From: Anaerostipes amylophilus
GTDB taxonomy: Bacteria > Bacillota > Clostridia > Lachnospirales > Lachnospiraceae
NCBI RefSeq assembly: GCF_025567365.1
Contig: NZ_JAOQJG010000001.1
Location: 310,001 to 374,000, forward strand
Length of the DNA: 64,000 bases
Reading direction: 5' to 3'
Shown here: positions 1-7,959 of the stretch, piece after piece
Layout of the letters: every line of letters starts with the position of its first letter
How positions within the stretch are numbered: position 1 is the stretch's first letter
The notes under the pieces: generated by a model
Told to the model about the DNA's origin: nothing
Databases searched by the model: none
The model's input: the letters and a program-made list of their open reading frames with translations, nothing else
Position numbers and translations under genes: made by a program

Positions 1-1
1 T

Positions 2-175
2 ATCTTTGTTGGTTATATCATCAAACCAAAAGAGATCATTGATGAAGTTGAAAGTTCTGGAGAATTTAAGAGAAAACCTTTATTCCTTGTTATGGTTAAG
101 TATATCGCACCTATTTGCATTGTTGCTATTTTGGTGTTCTCTGTACTTGAAGGACTTGGATTTATCACAGTCTAA
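2..175 (+). CDS. Sodium:neurotransmitter symporter (NSS) family transporter, C-terminal fragment
   Basis: Only the last 57 codons are inside the window; the gene begins to the left. The peptide reads FVGYIIKPKEIIDEVESSG, then a charged turn, then a hydrophobic helix (YIAPICIVAILVFSVLEGLG). This looks like the last cytoplasmic loop and final membrane helix of bacterial NSS/SNF Na+-dependent amino-acid symporters. It is followed directly by a strong terminator, so it is the last gene of its unit. The substrate cannot be told from this piece. Confidence 0.72.
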   Translation: MFVGYIIKPKEIIDEVESSGEFKRKPLFLVMVKYIAPICIVAILVFSVLEGLGFITV

Positions 176-177
176 AA

Positions 178-234
178 AAATAAATACCTCATGGAAACGC
201 GCTCATACGGTTTCCATGAGGTATTTATTTTTTC
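178..234 (+). terminator. Intrinsic terminator of the NSS-family gene
   Basis: A 17-bp perfect stem (182-198 pairs with 210-226, arm AAATACCTCATGGAAAC) is followed by a run of T. An A-run precedes the stem, so it could also work on the minus strand. Confidence 0.9.
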
Positions 235-284
235 CTGGAGGTCACTGGCGAAATTTATGTGTTGTTTGATAAGATTTTTACTTC

Positions 285-425
285 TTAAAAATTATTTATG
301 CTTTTTCCATCCATTTCATCGCAACATCTTTCCAGAAATTCCTGTATCATCAATGTTTTATCCACAAAGTAATAGTTTTCTTGTATTAATTTAGGAAAAC
401 TATTGGTCCCTATAGGTATGGCTTT
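285..425 (-). pseudogene. Remnant of an AAA-ATPase-like/PD-(D/E)XK (PF09820-type) gene, N-terminal part
   Basis: Right after the nadC stop, and in the same frame, the minus strand reads KAIPIGTNSFPKL, then IQENYYFVDKTLMIQEFLE, then a short tail and a stop. This matches the start of the large 'AAA-ATPase-like domain' family common in Lachnospiraceae (IPIG..F..LI..NYYFVDKT..I.E). There is no start codon, and the Walker A and nuclease parts are gone. I read it as a decayed fragment. A second fragment with a later part of what looks like the same family lies at 3846-3980. Confidence 0.6.
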
Positions 426-1265
426 TTATTCTACCGGATGTAAATTCTTCAATGAAATGTCCATAATAGGCGCTGAATGTGTTAACGCTCCACAAGATAC
501 ATAGTCAACCCCAATCTCACGGATCGTCTTTAAACGTTCTTTTGTAACGTTTCCGGAACACTCTGTCTCGGCTCTTCCGTCGATCAGTTTGACTGCTTCT
601 TTCATTGTGTCATCATCCATGTTATCTAACATGATGATATCTGCTCCTGCTTCTACGGCTTCTTTTACCATGTCAAGATTCTCTGTCTCTACTTCGATCT
701 TTCTGACAAATGGTGCATAGTCTTTCGCCATAGCAACCGCTTCTTTGATTCCACCTGCTGCTCCGATATGGTTATCTTTCAGCATAACTCCATCAGATAA
801 GTTATAGCGGTGATTATGTCCTCCACCAACTGTGACTGCGTATTTTTCAAATGGACGCATATTTGGTGTTGTCTTTCTTGTATCTAATAACTTTGTTTTA
901 TATCCTTCTAATTCTTTAGCTAATTCACTTGTCATTGTTGCGATACCACTCATTCTCTGTAAGTAGTTTAATGCAACACGTTCTCCAGATAAAAGGGCAC
1001 GGATATCTCCTTTGACAACTCCCATCAGCTGTCCTTTGGTTACTTGATCTCCGTCTTTTAATTCTGTCTCAAAAACAACAGTATCATCTAAAAGTTTAAA
1101 AACTCTCTCAAATACTTCTAATCCACAGATGATCCCATCCTGCTTACAGATTAAATTCACTTCTCCCTGTTTTGGTTCTGGCATCACTGCGTTTGTGCTG
1201 ACATCTTCCTGTGTGATATCTTCTTTTAATGCATTCATCAGATATTCATCGATGTTAATTTTCAT
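426..1265 (-). CDS. nadC: Nicotinate-nucleotide pyrophosphorylase (carboxylating), quinolinate phosphoribosyltransferase
   Basis: The enzyme converts quinolinate and PRPP to nicotinate mononucleotide, the last step of de novo NAD precursor synthesis, in the cytosol. The 279-residue protein has the family features: LEVFERVF and the N-terminal alpha/beta region, RTTPNMRPFEKYAV, GGGHNHRYNLSDGVMLKDNH, and a C-terminal barrel ending ECSGNVT and VDYVSCGALTHS. I chose the start at MKINIDEYLMNALKED, the normal family start; longer in-frame extensions would lie inside nadB. It overlaps the 3' end of nadB by 11 bases, so translation is probably coupled. It is the last gene of nadA-nadB-nadC. Confidence 0.96.
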   Translation of the reverse strand: MKINIDEYLMNALKEDITQEDVSTNAVMPEPKQGEVNLICKQDGIICGLEVFERVFKLLDDTVVFETELKDGDQVTKGQLMGVVKGDIRALLSGERVALNYLQRMSGIATMTSELAKELEGYKTKLLDTRKTTPNMRPFEKYAVTVGGGHNHRYNLSDGVMLKDNHIGAAGGIKEAVAMAKDYAPFVRKIEVETENLDMVKEAVEAGADIIMLDNMDDDTMKEAVKLIDGRAETECSGNVTKERLKTIREIGVDYVSCGALTHSAPIMDISLKNLHPVE

Positions 1266-2556
1266 CGTTACACCACTGATCATAAAAACTTCTGTCCTTT
1301 CGTTTGATTTCATCAAGAACAAGCTGTTCATTCTCTTTTTCACGCTGTTCTTCATTCTTATACTGACTTAAATCTACTTCGACTGTCTCGGCTTTTGATG
1401 GATGTTCTGTGATGTCTTTCGCTGCTGCCTTGGCAAATACAAGTGATTCCAGTAAAGAGTTACTTGCCAGACGGTTTCTTCCATGAACTCCATTACAACT
1501 TGTCTCACCAACTGCATATAAATGATCCATAGATGTCTTACTGTCTAAATTAACCTTAATTCCACCCATAAAATAATGTTGTGCTGGTGTTACTGGAATT
1601 GGTTCTTTCGTCATATCATATCCTTCATCTAAACACTGTTTGTAGATATTAGGAAATCTATGTTTGATCCTCTCTCCGTCTAAATGTGTCACTGTAAGAT
1701 ACACATGATCGCTTCCGTCTTTCTTCATCTGTTTACAGATCTCACCTGTTACAACATCTCTTGGCTGTAATTCATCTGTAAAACGTTCTCCATCTTTATT
1801 TAACAGGTAAGCCCCTTCTCCTCTGACTGATTCAGAGATTAAGAATCTTCTTCCTGGCTTCTTTGAATAAAATGTTGTTGGATGGATCTGGATATAGTTA
1901 ATATTCTCCAGTGTCACATTATGACGCAGACAAATAGCCAGACTGTCTGCTGTCAGATGTCTGAAGTTTGTGGAATGTTTAAATAATCCTCCCAGTCCTC
2001 CAGTTGCAAGAACTGTATCTGGAGCTTCGATCGTATCGAAATTACCATCTTGATCTTTATATACGATACCTTTACATTCTCCATCTTTCTCAATGATATC
2101 GATCATCATACAGTTTTCCATGATCGTGATATTATCGCGTTTCTTTGCCTCTTCGTATAAATGGCTTGTGATCTCTTTTCCTGTCAGGTCTTCGTGATGA
2201 AGTATGCGGAATGTAGAATGTCCACCTTCTCTTGTAAATTCGATCTCTCCATCTTTCAGGTCAAATCTTACACCAAAATCTTTCAGATCCTGAATGATCT
2301 GTGGTGATTCTTTGATCATCTTCTCGACGGCACCTTTGTCGTTCTCATAATGTCCGGCCTTCATAGTGTCTTCGAAATAAGAATCATAGTCTTCTGGATT
2401 CTTCAATGCAGAGATTCCACCCTGCGCTAAGAAGGAGTCACTCTCCTCAACTGTCTTCTTAGTAATAACGATTACTTTGTAATCCTGTGGAAGAAATAAT
2501 GCATTAAATAGTCCTGCCGCACCGCTTCCTACAATGATCACATCTGCTGTTTTCAT
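1255..2556 (-). CDS. nadB: L-aspartate oxidase
   Basis: This FAD enzyme oxidises L-aspartate to iminoaspartate, which NadA condenses with dihydroxyacetone phosphate. In anaerobes fumarate probably serves as electron acceptor. The 433-residue protein starts with a Rossmann dinucleotide fold (IIVGSGAAGLFNALFL), has the family signature around residues 237-265 (FLISESVRGEGAYLLN), and the C-terminal GGIKVNLDSKTSMDHLYAVGE and NRLASNSLLESLVF blocks. The length is that of the shorter clostridial form. It lies 24 bases after nadA and overlaps nadC. Confidence 0.96.
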   Translation of the reverse strand: MKTADVIIVGSGAAGLFNALFLPQDYKVIVITKKTVEESDSFLAQGGISALKNPEDYDSYFEDTMKAGHYENDKGAVEKMIKESPQIIQDLKDFGVRFDLKDGEIEFTREGGHSTFRILHHEDLTGKEITSHLYEEAKKRDNITIMENCMMIDIIEKDGECKGIVYKDQDGNFDTIEAPDTVLATGGLGGLFKHSTNFRHLTADSLAICLRHNVTLENINYIQIHPTTFYSKKPGRRFLISESVRGEGAYLLNKDGERFTDELQPRDVVTGEICKQMKKDGSDHVYLTVTHLDGERIKHRFPNIYKQCLDEGYDMTKEPIPVTPAQHYFMGGIKVNLDSKTSMDHLYAVGETSCNGVHGRNRLASNSLLESLVFAKAAAKDITEHPSKAETVEVDLSQYKNEEQREKENEQLVLDEIKRKDRSFYDQWCNDEN

Positions 2557-2580
2557 AATTCTCTTTGTCCCTTTCTTGTC

Positions 2581-3489
2581 TTACTGTGCGATTCTTAACA
2601 TCTCGTCTAATGCTTTCTTAGCATTTAATCGCAGATCTTCTGGTAATTCTACCTGATTCTTCATGTCTCTTAATGTGTCTCTTACATTCTCTAAACTGAT
2701 ACGCTTCATATTTGGGCAGAACTGACGATGTCCTACAGAGTAGAATGTCTTTCCTGGATTCTTCTGTTTTAATTCATATAAAACACCCATCTCTGTACAA
2801 ATGATAAATACGTCCTTATCAGATGCTGTTGCGTAATCAATGATTCCTGATGTACTTCCTACATAATCTCCTAAAGCAACAACGTCTGGTGTACATTCTG
2901 GATGTACTAAAACTTCTGCTTCTGGATGTACTTCTTTGGCTTTCTTGACATTCTCAGCTGTGATACTTCTATGTACATGGCAGAATCCATCATTGTAAAT
3001 GAAGTTCTTCTCTGGAAGTTTGCTTCCGATATAACGTCCAAGATTCTCATCTGGTACGAAGAAAATATTCTTCTGTGGAAGTGCTGTTACAACTTTCAGT
3101 GCATTGGATGAAGTTACACAGACATCAGAATGTGCTTTGATCTCTGCTGTAGAGTTAATATAACAGACAACAGCAAGATCCTCATATTTTTTACGCATCT
3201 CTTCAATCTTCTCTACATCAACCATATGAGCCATTGGACAATCTGCCTTCTGGTCTGGCATGATAACTGTTCGGTCTGGATTTAAGATCTTGGCACTCTC
3301 ACCCATGAAATTTACTCCTGCAAAACAGATCACATCTTTAGATTCTTTTAATGCAACCTTTGCAAGGTAGTAAGAATCACCAACATAATCAGCAATCTCC
3401 TGAACCGCATCGTCTACATAATAATGTGCTAGTAAAACAGCATTTCTTTCTTTTTTTAATTGTTCAATCTCTTTTTTTAAATTTTCCAT
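2581..3489 (-). CDS. nadA: Quinolinate synthase A
   Basis: NadA is a [4Fe-4S] enzyme that makes quinolinate from iminoaspartate and dihydroxyacetone phosphate. The 302-residue protein carries the family segments LLAHYYVDDAVQEIADYVGDS, cysteines in VVCYIN, HPECTPDV and RQFCPNMK that would hold the cluster, and the GSTSGI loop. I chose MENLKKEIEQLKK as start because AAGGAGAG sits 4-5 bases upstream; a longer reading adds 18 unusual residues. It is the first gene of the nad operon. I could not identify a NiaR- or NrtR-type operator upstream. Confidence 0.96.
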   Translation of the reverse strand: MENLKKEIEQLKKERNAVLLAHYYVDDAVQEIADYVGDSYYLAKVALKESKDVICFAGVNFMGESAKILNPDRTVIMPDQKADCPMAHMVDVEKIEEMRKKYEDLAVVCYINSTAEIKAHSDVCVTSSNALKVVTALPQKNIFFVPDENLGRYIGSKLPEKNFIYNDGFCHVHRSITAENVKKAKEVHPEAEVLVHPECTPDVVALGDYVGSTSGIIDYATASDKDVFIICTEMGVLYELKQKNPGKTFYSVGHRQFCPNMKRISLENVRDTLRDMKNQVELPEDLRLNAKKALDEMLRIAQ

Positions 3490-3576
3490 CTTTCTCTCCT
3501 TGTTATTAAACTTAAATATACCACGAGAAATACGTTGATTCAAGTATTTATCGCAAAGTACGAGCAGAACATTTGT

Positions 3577-3732
3577 AAAATTGTGATTGAACTAAATCGC
3601 TGTGATCGGTGGACACTCCTTTCAGAACGTGCTCTGGAATTATTGAAAGAATACTGGAAAAGTTATCCGATAAAAAGAGACCATCTGTTTGTTTCTTTGG
3701 ATGTTCCTCATGATCCATTAAAAATAAGATAA
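3577..3732 (+). pseudogene. Remnant of a tyrosine recombinase/integrase
   Basis: The plus strand reads KIVIELNRCDRWTLLSERA, LELLKEYWKSYP and then HLFVSLDVPHDPL. This resembles the middle of the catalytic domain of phage-type integrases, where DRYTLLSE..L..LREYW....P..WLF is typical, including those paired with IS91-like elements. The N-terminal domain and the HxxR...Y end are missing. It looks like the scar of a former mobile element beside the nad operon, in a patch rich in other gene fragments. Confidence 0.55.
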
Positions 3733-3741
3733 GAATATAAC

Positions 3742-3802
3742 AAATACCAGCCCTGAAATTACTTCTGTTGAAGTTGTTTCATGACTGGTATTTTAGATTC
3801 TT
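3742..3802 (+). terminator. Terminator-like hairpin after the recombinase remnant
   Basis: Arms 3742-3765 and 3770-3793 match at 20 of 24 positions (outer arm AAATACCAG/CTGGTATTT), followed by a T-rich stretch. Confidence 0.6.
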
Positions 3803-3845
3803 TTTAATGAATTTTCCTTAATTGCCTATTAGAACCTTTTTCCCT

Positions 3846-3980
3846 TCAAATGCAAATCCGTAATGTCTGATATTTACCTTTGATATTTCCATGTAACATT
3901 GCTTTGATAAATGCATTATAGTTTGATCCTGTATACTGAAACCATCCAGCAAACATCTCTGAGAACATACCATTTAACAT
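3846..3980 (-). pseudogene. Second remnant of an AAA-ATPase-like family gene, internal part
   Basis: The minus strand encodes 44 residues including MFSEMFAGWFQYTGSNYNAF and IKAMLHGNIKGKY before a stop. In the PF09820-type family a segment of the form W....GNYN.FI.ALL.GD. follows the ATPase half, and this fits. Only this short segment is left. It may derive from the same ancestral gene as the fragment at 285-425, with the nad operon now lying between them, or from a different copy. Confidence 0.45.
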
Positions 3981-3999
3981 ACACACTGTATAGTGGTTT
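3976..3999. repeat. 24-bp exact dispersed repeat (inverse copy at 43404-43427)
   Basis: This 24-bp stretch (starts AACATACACACTG, ends TAGTGGTTT) occurs again, without mismatch, on the other strand at 43404-43427. A related sequence is at 31837-31862. It marks the edge of a repeat family found only in gene-poor gaps of this window. Confidence 0.7.
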
Positions 4000-4015
4000 C
4001 GATAGACTTCTGTTT

Positions 4016-4087
4016 TATGTGACTGAAATAAGATAACAAGAAATATTTCAGTTACATATACGAAAGACTACCGTCGCAAATCATAAT
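4016..4087. repeat. Dispersed repeat R1, copy 1
   Basis: The sequence CATATACGAAAGACTACC-TCGCAAATC-AATTT, here directly after the rubrerythrin stop, recurs at 5385-5441 and 30318-30375, always abutting the 3' end of a minus-strand reading frame. In this copy the end of the repeat is folded back on itself (TATGTGACTGAAATA near 4019 against TATTTCAGTTACATA), giving a hairpin that may also end transcription of the rubrerythrin operon. Confidence 0.7.
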
Positions 4088-4630
4088 TTAGTAATTTTCT
4101 TCATGTACCTCAAAATAGCTCTGTGGATGTGCACATACAGGACATACTTCTGGAGCTTTCGTTCCAACTACGATATGTCCGCAATTGCGACATTCCCATA
4201 CTTTTACTTCACTCTTTTCAAATACCTGTGAAGTCTCAATATTCTTAAGAAGCGCACGATATCTTTCTTCATGATGTTTCTCAATCTCTCCAACTGCTCT
4301 GAATTTGGCAGCTAATTCAGGGAATCCTTCTTCTTCTGCAGTTTTTGCAAATCCTTCATACATATCTGTCCACTCGTAATTTTCCCCTTCTGCAGCTGAG
4401 GCAAGATTTTCTTTTGTATCTCCGATTCCTGCTAATTCTTTAAACCACATCTTGGCATGTTCTTTTTCGTTATTCGCTGTCTTAAGAAATAGTGCAGACA
4501 TCTGCTCATATCCTTCTTTCTTTGCAACAGATGCGAAATAAGTATACTTATTTCTTGCCTGTGATTCTCCTGAAAATGCTTCTAATAAATTCTTCTCTGT
4601 CTGTGTTCCTGCATATTTATTAACTCCCAT
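4088..4630 (-). CDS. rbr: Rubrerythrin
   Basis: Rubrerythrin is a cytosolic non-haem diiron peroxidase that reduces H2O2 with electrons from rubredoxin. The 180-residue protein has the ferritin-like four-helix part (EAFSGESQARNKY, ANNEKEHAKMWF, EIEKHHEERYRALL supply the iron ligands) and a C-terminal rubredoxin-like domain with CRNCGHI and CPVCAHPQSYFEV. It is the last gene of a three-gene minus-strand unit, 61 bases after superoxide reductase. The length is slightly below classic rubrerythrins but complete. Confidence 0.95.
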   Translation of the reverse strand: MGVNKYAGTQTEKNLLEAFSGESQARNKYTYFASVAKKEGYEQMSALFLKTANNEKEHAKMWFKELAGIGDTKENLASAAEGENYEWTDMYEGFAKTAEEEGFPELAAKFRAVGEIEKHHEERYRALLKNIETSQVFEKSEVKVWECRNCGHIVVGTKAPEVCPVCAHPQSYFEVHEENY

Positions 4631-4691
4631 GCTTGTTTCCTCCTTAATGGTTCATTTAAATTACTCTATATTTCCCCAAAATTTATGATTT

Positions 4692-5054
4692 CTATTCATT
4701 AGATTTCCATAATCCATGCAGATTACAATATTCATATGCGGCTACAAATTCATCCCCGTCAGCTAAAGTAAATACTGCCTCTGGTTTATCTCCTGGTGCA
4801 AATTTATGCAACTGCCCACCATTCTTTGTTTCAATATATACACCCATAATATAATGCTCTGGAAGCATTGGGTGCTCTACGGAAGATACAGCTACTGTGA
4901 TCTTATTTCCATCCTGTGTAACGACTGGTACATGTTTTTCAACTGCTGCATCGGTTGTATTTGCCTTTAAACTTCTTAAATTCTCTACGGAGCTTCCTGC
5001 TCCAAATAATTCTAATAATACAGTTCTGTCTTCTGAACGATAAAATTTAGCCAT
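4692..5054 (-). CDS. Superoxide reductase (neelaredoxin/desulfoferrodoxin type)
   Basis: This enzyme reduces superoxide to H2O2 without releasing O2, suited to an anaerobe. The 120-residue protein has only the catalytic iron domain: VEKHVPVV (Glu/His), SSVEHPMLPEHYI (His ligands), and YCNLHGLWK (Cys and His ligands). The N-terminal desulforedoxin iron centre of full desulfoferrodoxins is absent, so it is the one-iron class. It lies between rubredoxin and rubrerythrin, its likely electron donor and downstream peroxidase. Confidence 0.93.
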   Translation of the reverse strand: MAKFYRSEDRTVLLELFGAGSSVENLRSLKANTTDAAVEKHVPVVTQDGNKITVAVSSVEHPMLPEHYIMGVYIETKNGGQLHKFAPGDKPEAVFTLADGDEFVAAYEYCNLHGLWKSNE

Positions 5055-5092
5055 AACTTCTTCCCCCTTCTATTACAATATATCTATAAAAA

Positions 5093-5248
5093 CTATTCTT
5101 CTGAAAACTGATCTTTCCCTACAAAACATAATGGACATTCAAAATCTTCTGGGACATCTTCCCATTTTGTTCCTGGAGCGATTCCTCCTTCTGGATATCC
5201 TTTTTCTTCATCATATTCCCATCCACATACATCACATACGTATTTCAT
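5093..5248 (-). CDS. Rubredoxin
   Basis: This 51-residue electron carrier begins MKYVCDVCGWEYDEEKG and has the two CxxC iron sites CDVC and CPLC in a GTKWEDVPEDFECPLC context typical of rubredoxins. An AAGGAGG site lies 7 bases before the ATG. It is the first gene of the unit with superoxide reductase (38-base gap) and rubrerythrin and probably feeds electrons to both. A dyad resembling a PerR/Fur-family operator lies just upstream. Confidence 0.95.
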   Translation of the reverse strand: MKYVCDVCGWEYDEEKGYPEGGIAPGTKWEDVPEDFECPLCFVGKDQFSEE

Positions 5249-5273
5249 AGATTTGTCCTCCTTGTTTATAAAT

Positions 5274-5288
5274 TAGTAATGATTACTG
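5274..5288. promoter_or_regulatory. Candidate PerR/Fur-family operator
   Basis: TAGTAAT-G-ATTACTG is a 7-1-7 dyad with one imperfect position, 26 bases upstream of the rubredoxin ATG in an AT-rich promoter region (TATATTATTATATAA nearby). The form and the peroxide-defence genes downstream suggest a PerR-like repressor; no regulator gene is in the window. Confidence 0.4.
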
Positions 5289-5344
5289 TTATTATGTTTA
5301 TATAATAATATATGCGAGAAAAAATGTCAATAAAAATTTTAATT

Positions 5345-5441
5345 TTGTGTGTATGGAGAATAGTATTGGATAGGAATTAAGGTTTTCTTGTTATCTTATT
5401 TCAGTCACATATACGAAAGACTACCATCGCAAATCAAAATT
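5345..5441. repeat. Dispersed repeats R3 and R1, copy 2
   Basis: GTGTATGGAGAATAG near 5349 is a shortened copy of the R3 sequence also seen at 31857 and, inverted, near 43540. It runs into R1 (CTTGTTATCTTATTTCAGTC onward to CGCAAATC, 5388-5436), the second copy of the element following rubrerythrin. The R1 sequence here also forms the last codons of the broken methyltransferase frame. Confidence 0.65.
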
Positions 5442-5744
5442 TCACCTTTTCTTAATACTCGATACGCATTATCAAAAAAGTCTTGTGGATTAGGGTAATG
5501 ATGAAAACTATTTGTAGATCATTTCTGGTGTTAGATCTAATCCTGTATATAGTTTATCTGGATATTTTTCGCATAGGATTTCAATCATTGGTCCTGTTCC
5601 ACAGCCACAGTCAAGGACATCATTGAATTTTTTGTTTTTTAATTCTTTTAAAACTTTTGGATAATCATATTTACACATTTCATAAATTCCTGATTTACCA
5701 GAATCGTAGATTTTTGCTGCTTTTGTGAATTCCTTAATGGACAT
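5402..5744 (-). pseudogene. SAM-dependent methyltransferase, internally deleted
   Basis: The first 78 codons (start 5744) encode a class I methyltransferase N-terminus with the SAM loop VLDCGCGTGPMIEILC and acidic GLDLTPEMI. An abrupt stop follows. In the next frame the sequence continues at once as NSFHHYPNPQDFFDNAYRVL and RKGEILICDGSLSYM, the post-motif-III part of the same family. About 40 residues between motif II and SFHHYPNP are missing, as after a deletion, and the tail merges into repeat R1. An active enzyme is very unlikely. Confidence 0.75.
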
Positions 5745-5830
5745 TTAATAGTAACCTCTTGTATAATACTAATATATAATTATCAATATACAAAGTTACT
5801 GAACATTCAAACAATAAGGAGGTAACAATT

Positions 5831-6190
5831 ATGGCAGGTAAGATTACAAAAGTATTTAACGCAGCCGATCAGATTCAAGCCGAGGTGATTCATGATCATT
5901 TAAAGCAAAATGGAATTGAAAGCATCTCCAAACAGCCTGGAACAGGAGAATATATGAACATTGCGATGGGGTATTCTGTTTATGGAACGGATATTTATGT
6001 CCGGGAAGATCAGAAAGCGAAAGCTGAAGCTTTGATCAATGAATTATTGTATGATAGTGACTACGACACATCAACTGATGAAGAAATTAAATTGCCTTGG
6101 TGGCAGAATAAAGCGATCGTTGCAAAATGTATTTTAGGATTTTTTGTACTTGTCATTATTGTTATGATTGCAAATCAGATTTTACAATAA
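5831..6190 (+). CDS. DUF2007-type small protein with C-terminal membrane anchor
   Basis: The 119-residue protein starts MAGKITKVFNAADQIQAEVI, similar to the DUF2007 ('putative signal transducing protein') fold in which an N-terminal alpha/beta unit includes A..I...L...GI......, here followed by GTDIYVREDQKAKAEALI. Residues about 95-117 form one membrane helix, so the domain is tethered with its N-terminus in the cytosol. AAGGAGG lies 8 bases before the ATG. The gene is a single unit with its own terminator. Function is unknown; family assignment is moderately sure. Confidence 0.7.
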   Translation: MAGKITKVFNAADQIQAEVIHDHLKQNGIESISKQPGTGEYMNIAMGYSVYGTDIYVREDQKAKAEALINELLYDSDYDTSTDEEIKLPWWQNKAIVAKCILGFFVLVIIVMIANQILQ

Positions 6191-6202
6191 AATGATAGAT
6201 TT

Positions 6203-6292
6203 AAAAAAGAACAGATATGTTTTAGAATTTATTGAAATCCTTATGCATATCTGTTCTTTCTTATGATTCATTATTTATATTTCGTTAATTGT
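6203..6292. repeat. Terminator hairpin that is also a repeat (R5, copy 1)
   Basis: Perfect 14-bp arms AAAGAACAGATATG (6206-6219) and its complement (6246-6259) flank a 26-base loop and serve both converging genes as a terminator. The same hairpin, loop and about 30 following bases recur at 17097-17178, so this is a mobile-looking terminator repeat. Confidence 0.75.
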
Positions 6293-6302
6293 TGCCTTAT
6301 GA

Positions 6303-7772
6303 TCAGTCAAATTTCTGAAATACACCCTTAAGTGCCGGATATATCTTTCTAAATTGCTGATACTTTGCCTCATACTTCGCAACAAGCTCCTCGTCAGGTT
6401 CCACCGTATCCACAACTTTCACAAGCTTGTCAGCTGCTTCCTGTACGCTTTCGTATTCTCCGCATCCAACGGCTGCAAGCATTGCTCCTCCATATCCTGG
6501 ACCTTCTTCGCTTTCAATCACGTCAACTTTCAGGTTCATTACATTCGCAATAATCTTCTTCCATAATGGACTCTTGGCTCCGCCGCCACAGATCTTTGTA
6601 CGTTCAATCTTGATTCCAAGGCTTCTTGCAACTTCTAGAGAATCACGCAATCCAAATGCAACTCCTTCTAACACTGCCTGTGTCATTTCTTCTCTTGTTG
6701 TATCCATGGACATTCCAATAAATGTTGCTCTGGCTTTTGGATCGTTGTGTGGGGACCTTTCTCCCATAAGGTATGGAAGATAGAATACATGGTTTTCTCC
6801 AAGCTTTGTAATGCCTTCTTGTTCTTTGCTGTATTCTTTTGTCTTTAAGATTTCATCCATCCACCATTTGTTGCAGGACGCTGCGCTTAACATACATCCC
6901 ATCAGGTGATAATATCCGTCTGCATGATCAAAGGAATGCAGGGCATTATTGGAATCTACGCCAAATGTCTTGCTGGAAATGAAGATCGTTCCAGATGTTC
7001 CAAGAGAAATGTTGCACATTCCATCTCCGACGGTTCCTGTTCCTACCGCTGCTGCCGCATTGTCTCCAGCTCCTGCGATGATCTTGACTTCTTTGGATAG
7101 CCCAAGTTCATTTGCAATATCTTCTTTTAACGTTCCGACTACTTCATAACTTTCAAATAATTTTGGAAGTTGTTCTTCACTGACTCCACAGATTTCCAGC
7201 ATCTGTTTTGACCAGCATTTATTTTTGACATCTAATAATAACATTCCTGATGCATCCGAATAGTCCGTACAAAATGTTCCAGATAATTTATATGCCAGAT
7301 AGTCTTTTGGCAACATGATCTTTTGGATCTTATTAAAATTGTCTGGTTCATTTTCACGCATCCACAGGATTTTTGGTGCTGTAAATCCTGCGAAAGCAAT
7401 ATTGGCTGTGCATTCGGATAATTTGTCTTTTCCGATCTCATTATTTAAATAATCTGTCTGTTTCTGTGTACGTCCGTCATTCCATAGGATCGCAGGACGG
7501 ATCACATTATCATTTTCATCTAGGACTACGAGTCCATGCATCTGTCCTCCAAAACTGATTCCTGAAACCTGTGACTTATCGCATTCACTGATCAGTTCTT
7601 TGATTCCTTCCATTGACTGTGTGTACCAGTCTTCTGGTTTCTGCTCGGACCATCCTGGATGTGGAAAATACAAGTCATATTCTTTGGAAACGATTTTCTT
7701 GATTCCGCCTTTTTCATCCATTAATAATAATTTGACTGCAGATGTCCCGAGGTCTACACCAATATACAACAT
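6303..7772 (-). CDS. xylB: Xylulokinase (FGGY family)
   Basis: The enzyme phosphorylates D-xylulose to xylulose 5-phosphate for the pentose phosphate pathway. The 489-residue protein has the FGGY two-domain ATPase fold: MLYIGVDLGTSAVKLLLMDE (phosphate 1), GISFGGQMHGLV, the substrate region ILWNDGRTQKQTDYL, IAGAGDNAAAAVGTG, MGERSPHNDPKARATFIGM and the adenosine motif KICGGGAKSPLWKKIIANV. AATAGGAGGAC precedes the ATG. No xylose isomerase or transporter is adjacent, so pentose supply must come from elsewhere. Length and motifs fit XylB rather than glycerol kinase. Confidence 0.92.
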   Translation of the reverse strand: MLYIGVDLGTSAVKLLLMDEKGGIKKIVSKEYDLYFPHPGWSEQKPEDWYTQSMEGIKELISECDKSQVSGISFGGQMHGLVVLDENDNVIRPAILWNDGRTQKQTDYLNNEIGKDKLSECTANIAFAGFTAPKILWMRENEPDNFNKIQKIMLPKDYLAYKLSGTFCTDYSDASGMLLLDVKNKCWSKQMLEICGVSEEQLPKLFESYEVVGTLKEDIANELGLSKEVKIIAGAGDNAAAAVGTGTVGDGMCNISLGTSGTIFISSKTFGVDSNNALHSFDHADGYYHLMGCMLSAASCNKWWMDEILKTKEYSKEQEGITKLGENHVFYLPYLMGERSPHNDPKARATFIGMSMDTTREEMTQAVLEGVAFGLRDSLEVARSLGIKIERTKICGGGAKSPLWKKIIANVMNLKVDVIESEEGPGYGGAMLAAVGCGEYESVQEAADKLVKVVDTVEPDEELVAKYEAKYQQFRKIYPALKGVFQKFD

Positions 7773-7959
7773 AAAAGTCCTCCTATTTTATACCCAAAAT
7801 TTTTTTCATGCATTATCTTATAACAAAATTATACAATAAATTCTGCATATCTGAAATATGTATTTGTCCATTCTATCTCATTATTTTTTCTTTCTCTTTC
7901 CATCTATTACATCTTGCGTTATACTTATTTTAGTTTAAAAATTAGAAGGGAGTTTTTTC

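Noticed and set aside
3490..3560. NiaR or NrtR operator before nadA
   Set aside because: No clear dyad matching the known motifs could be found by eye.
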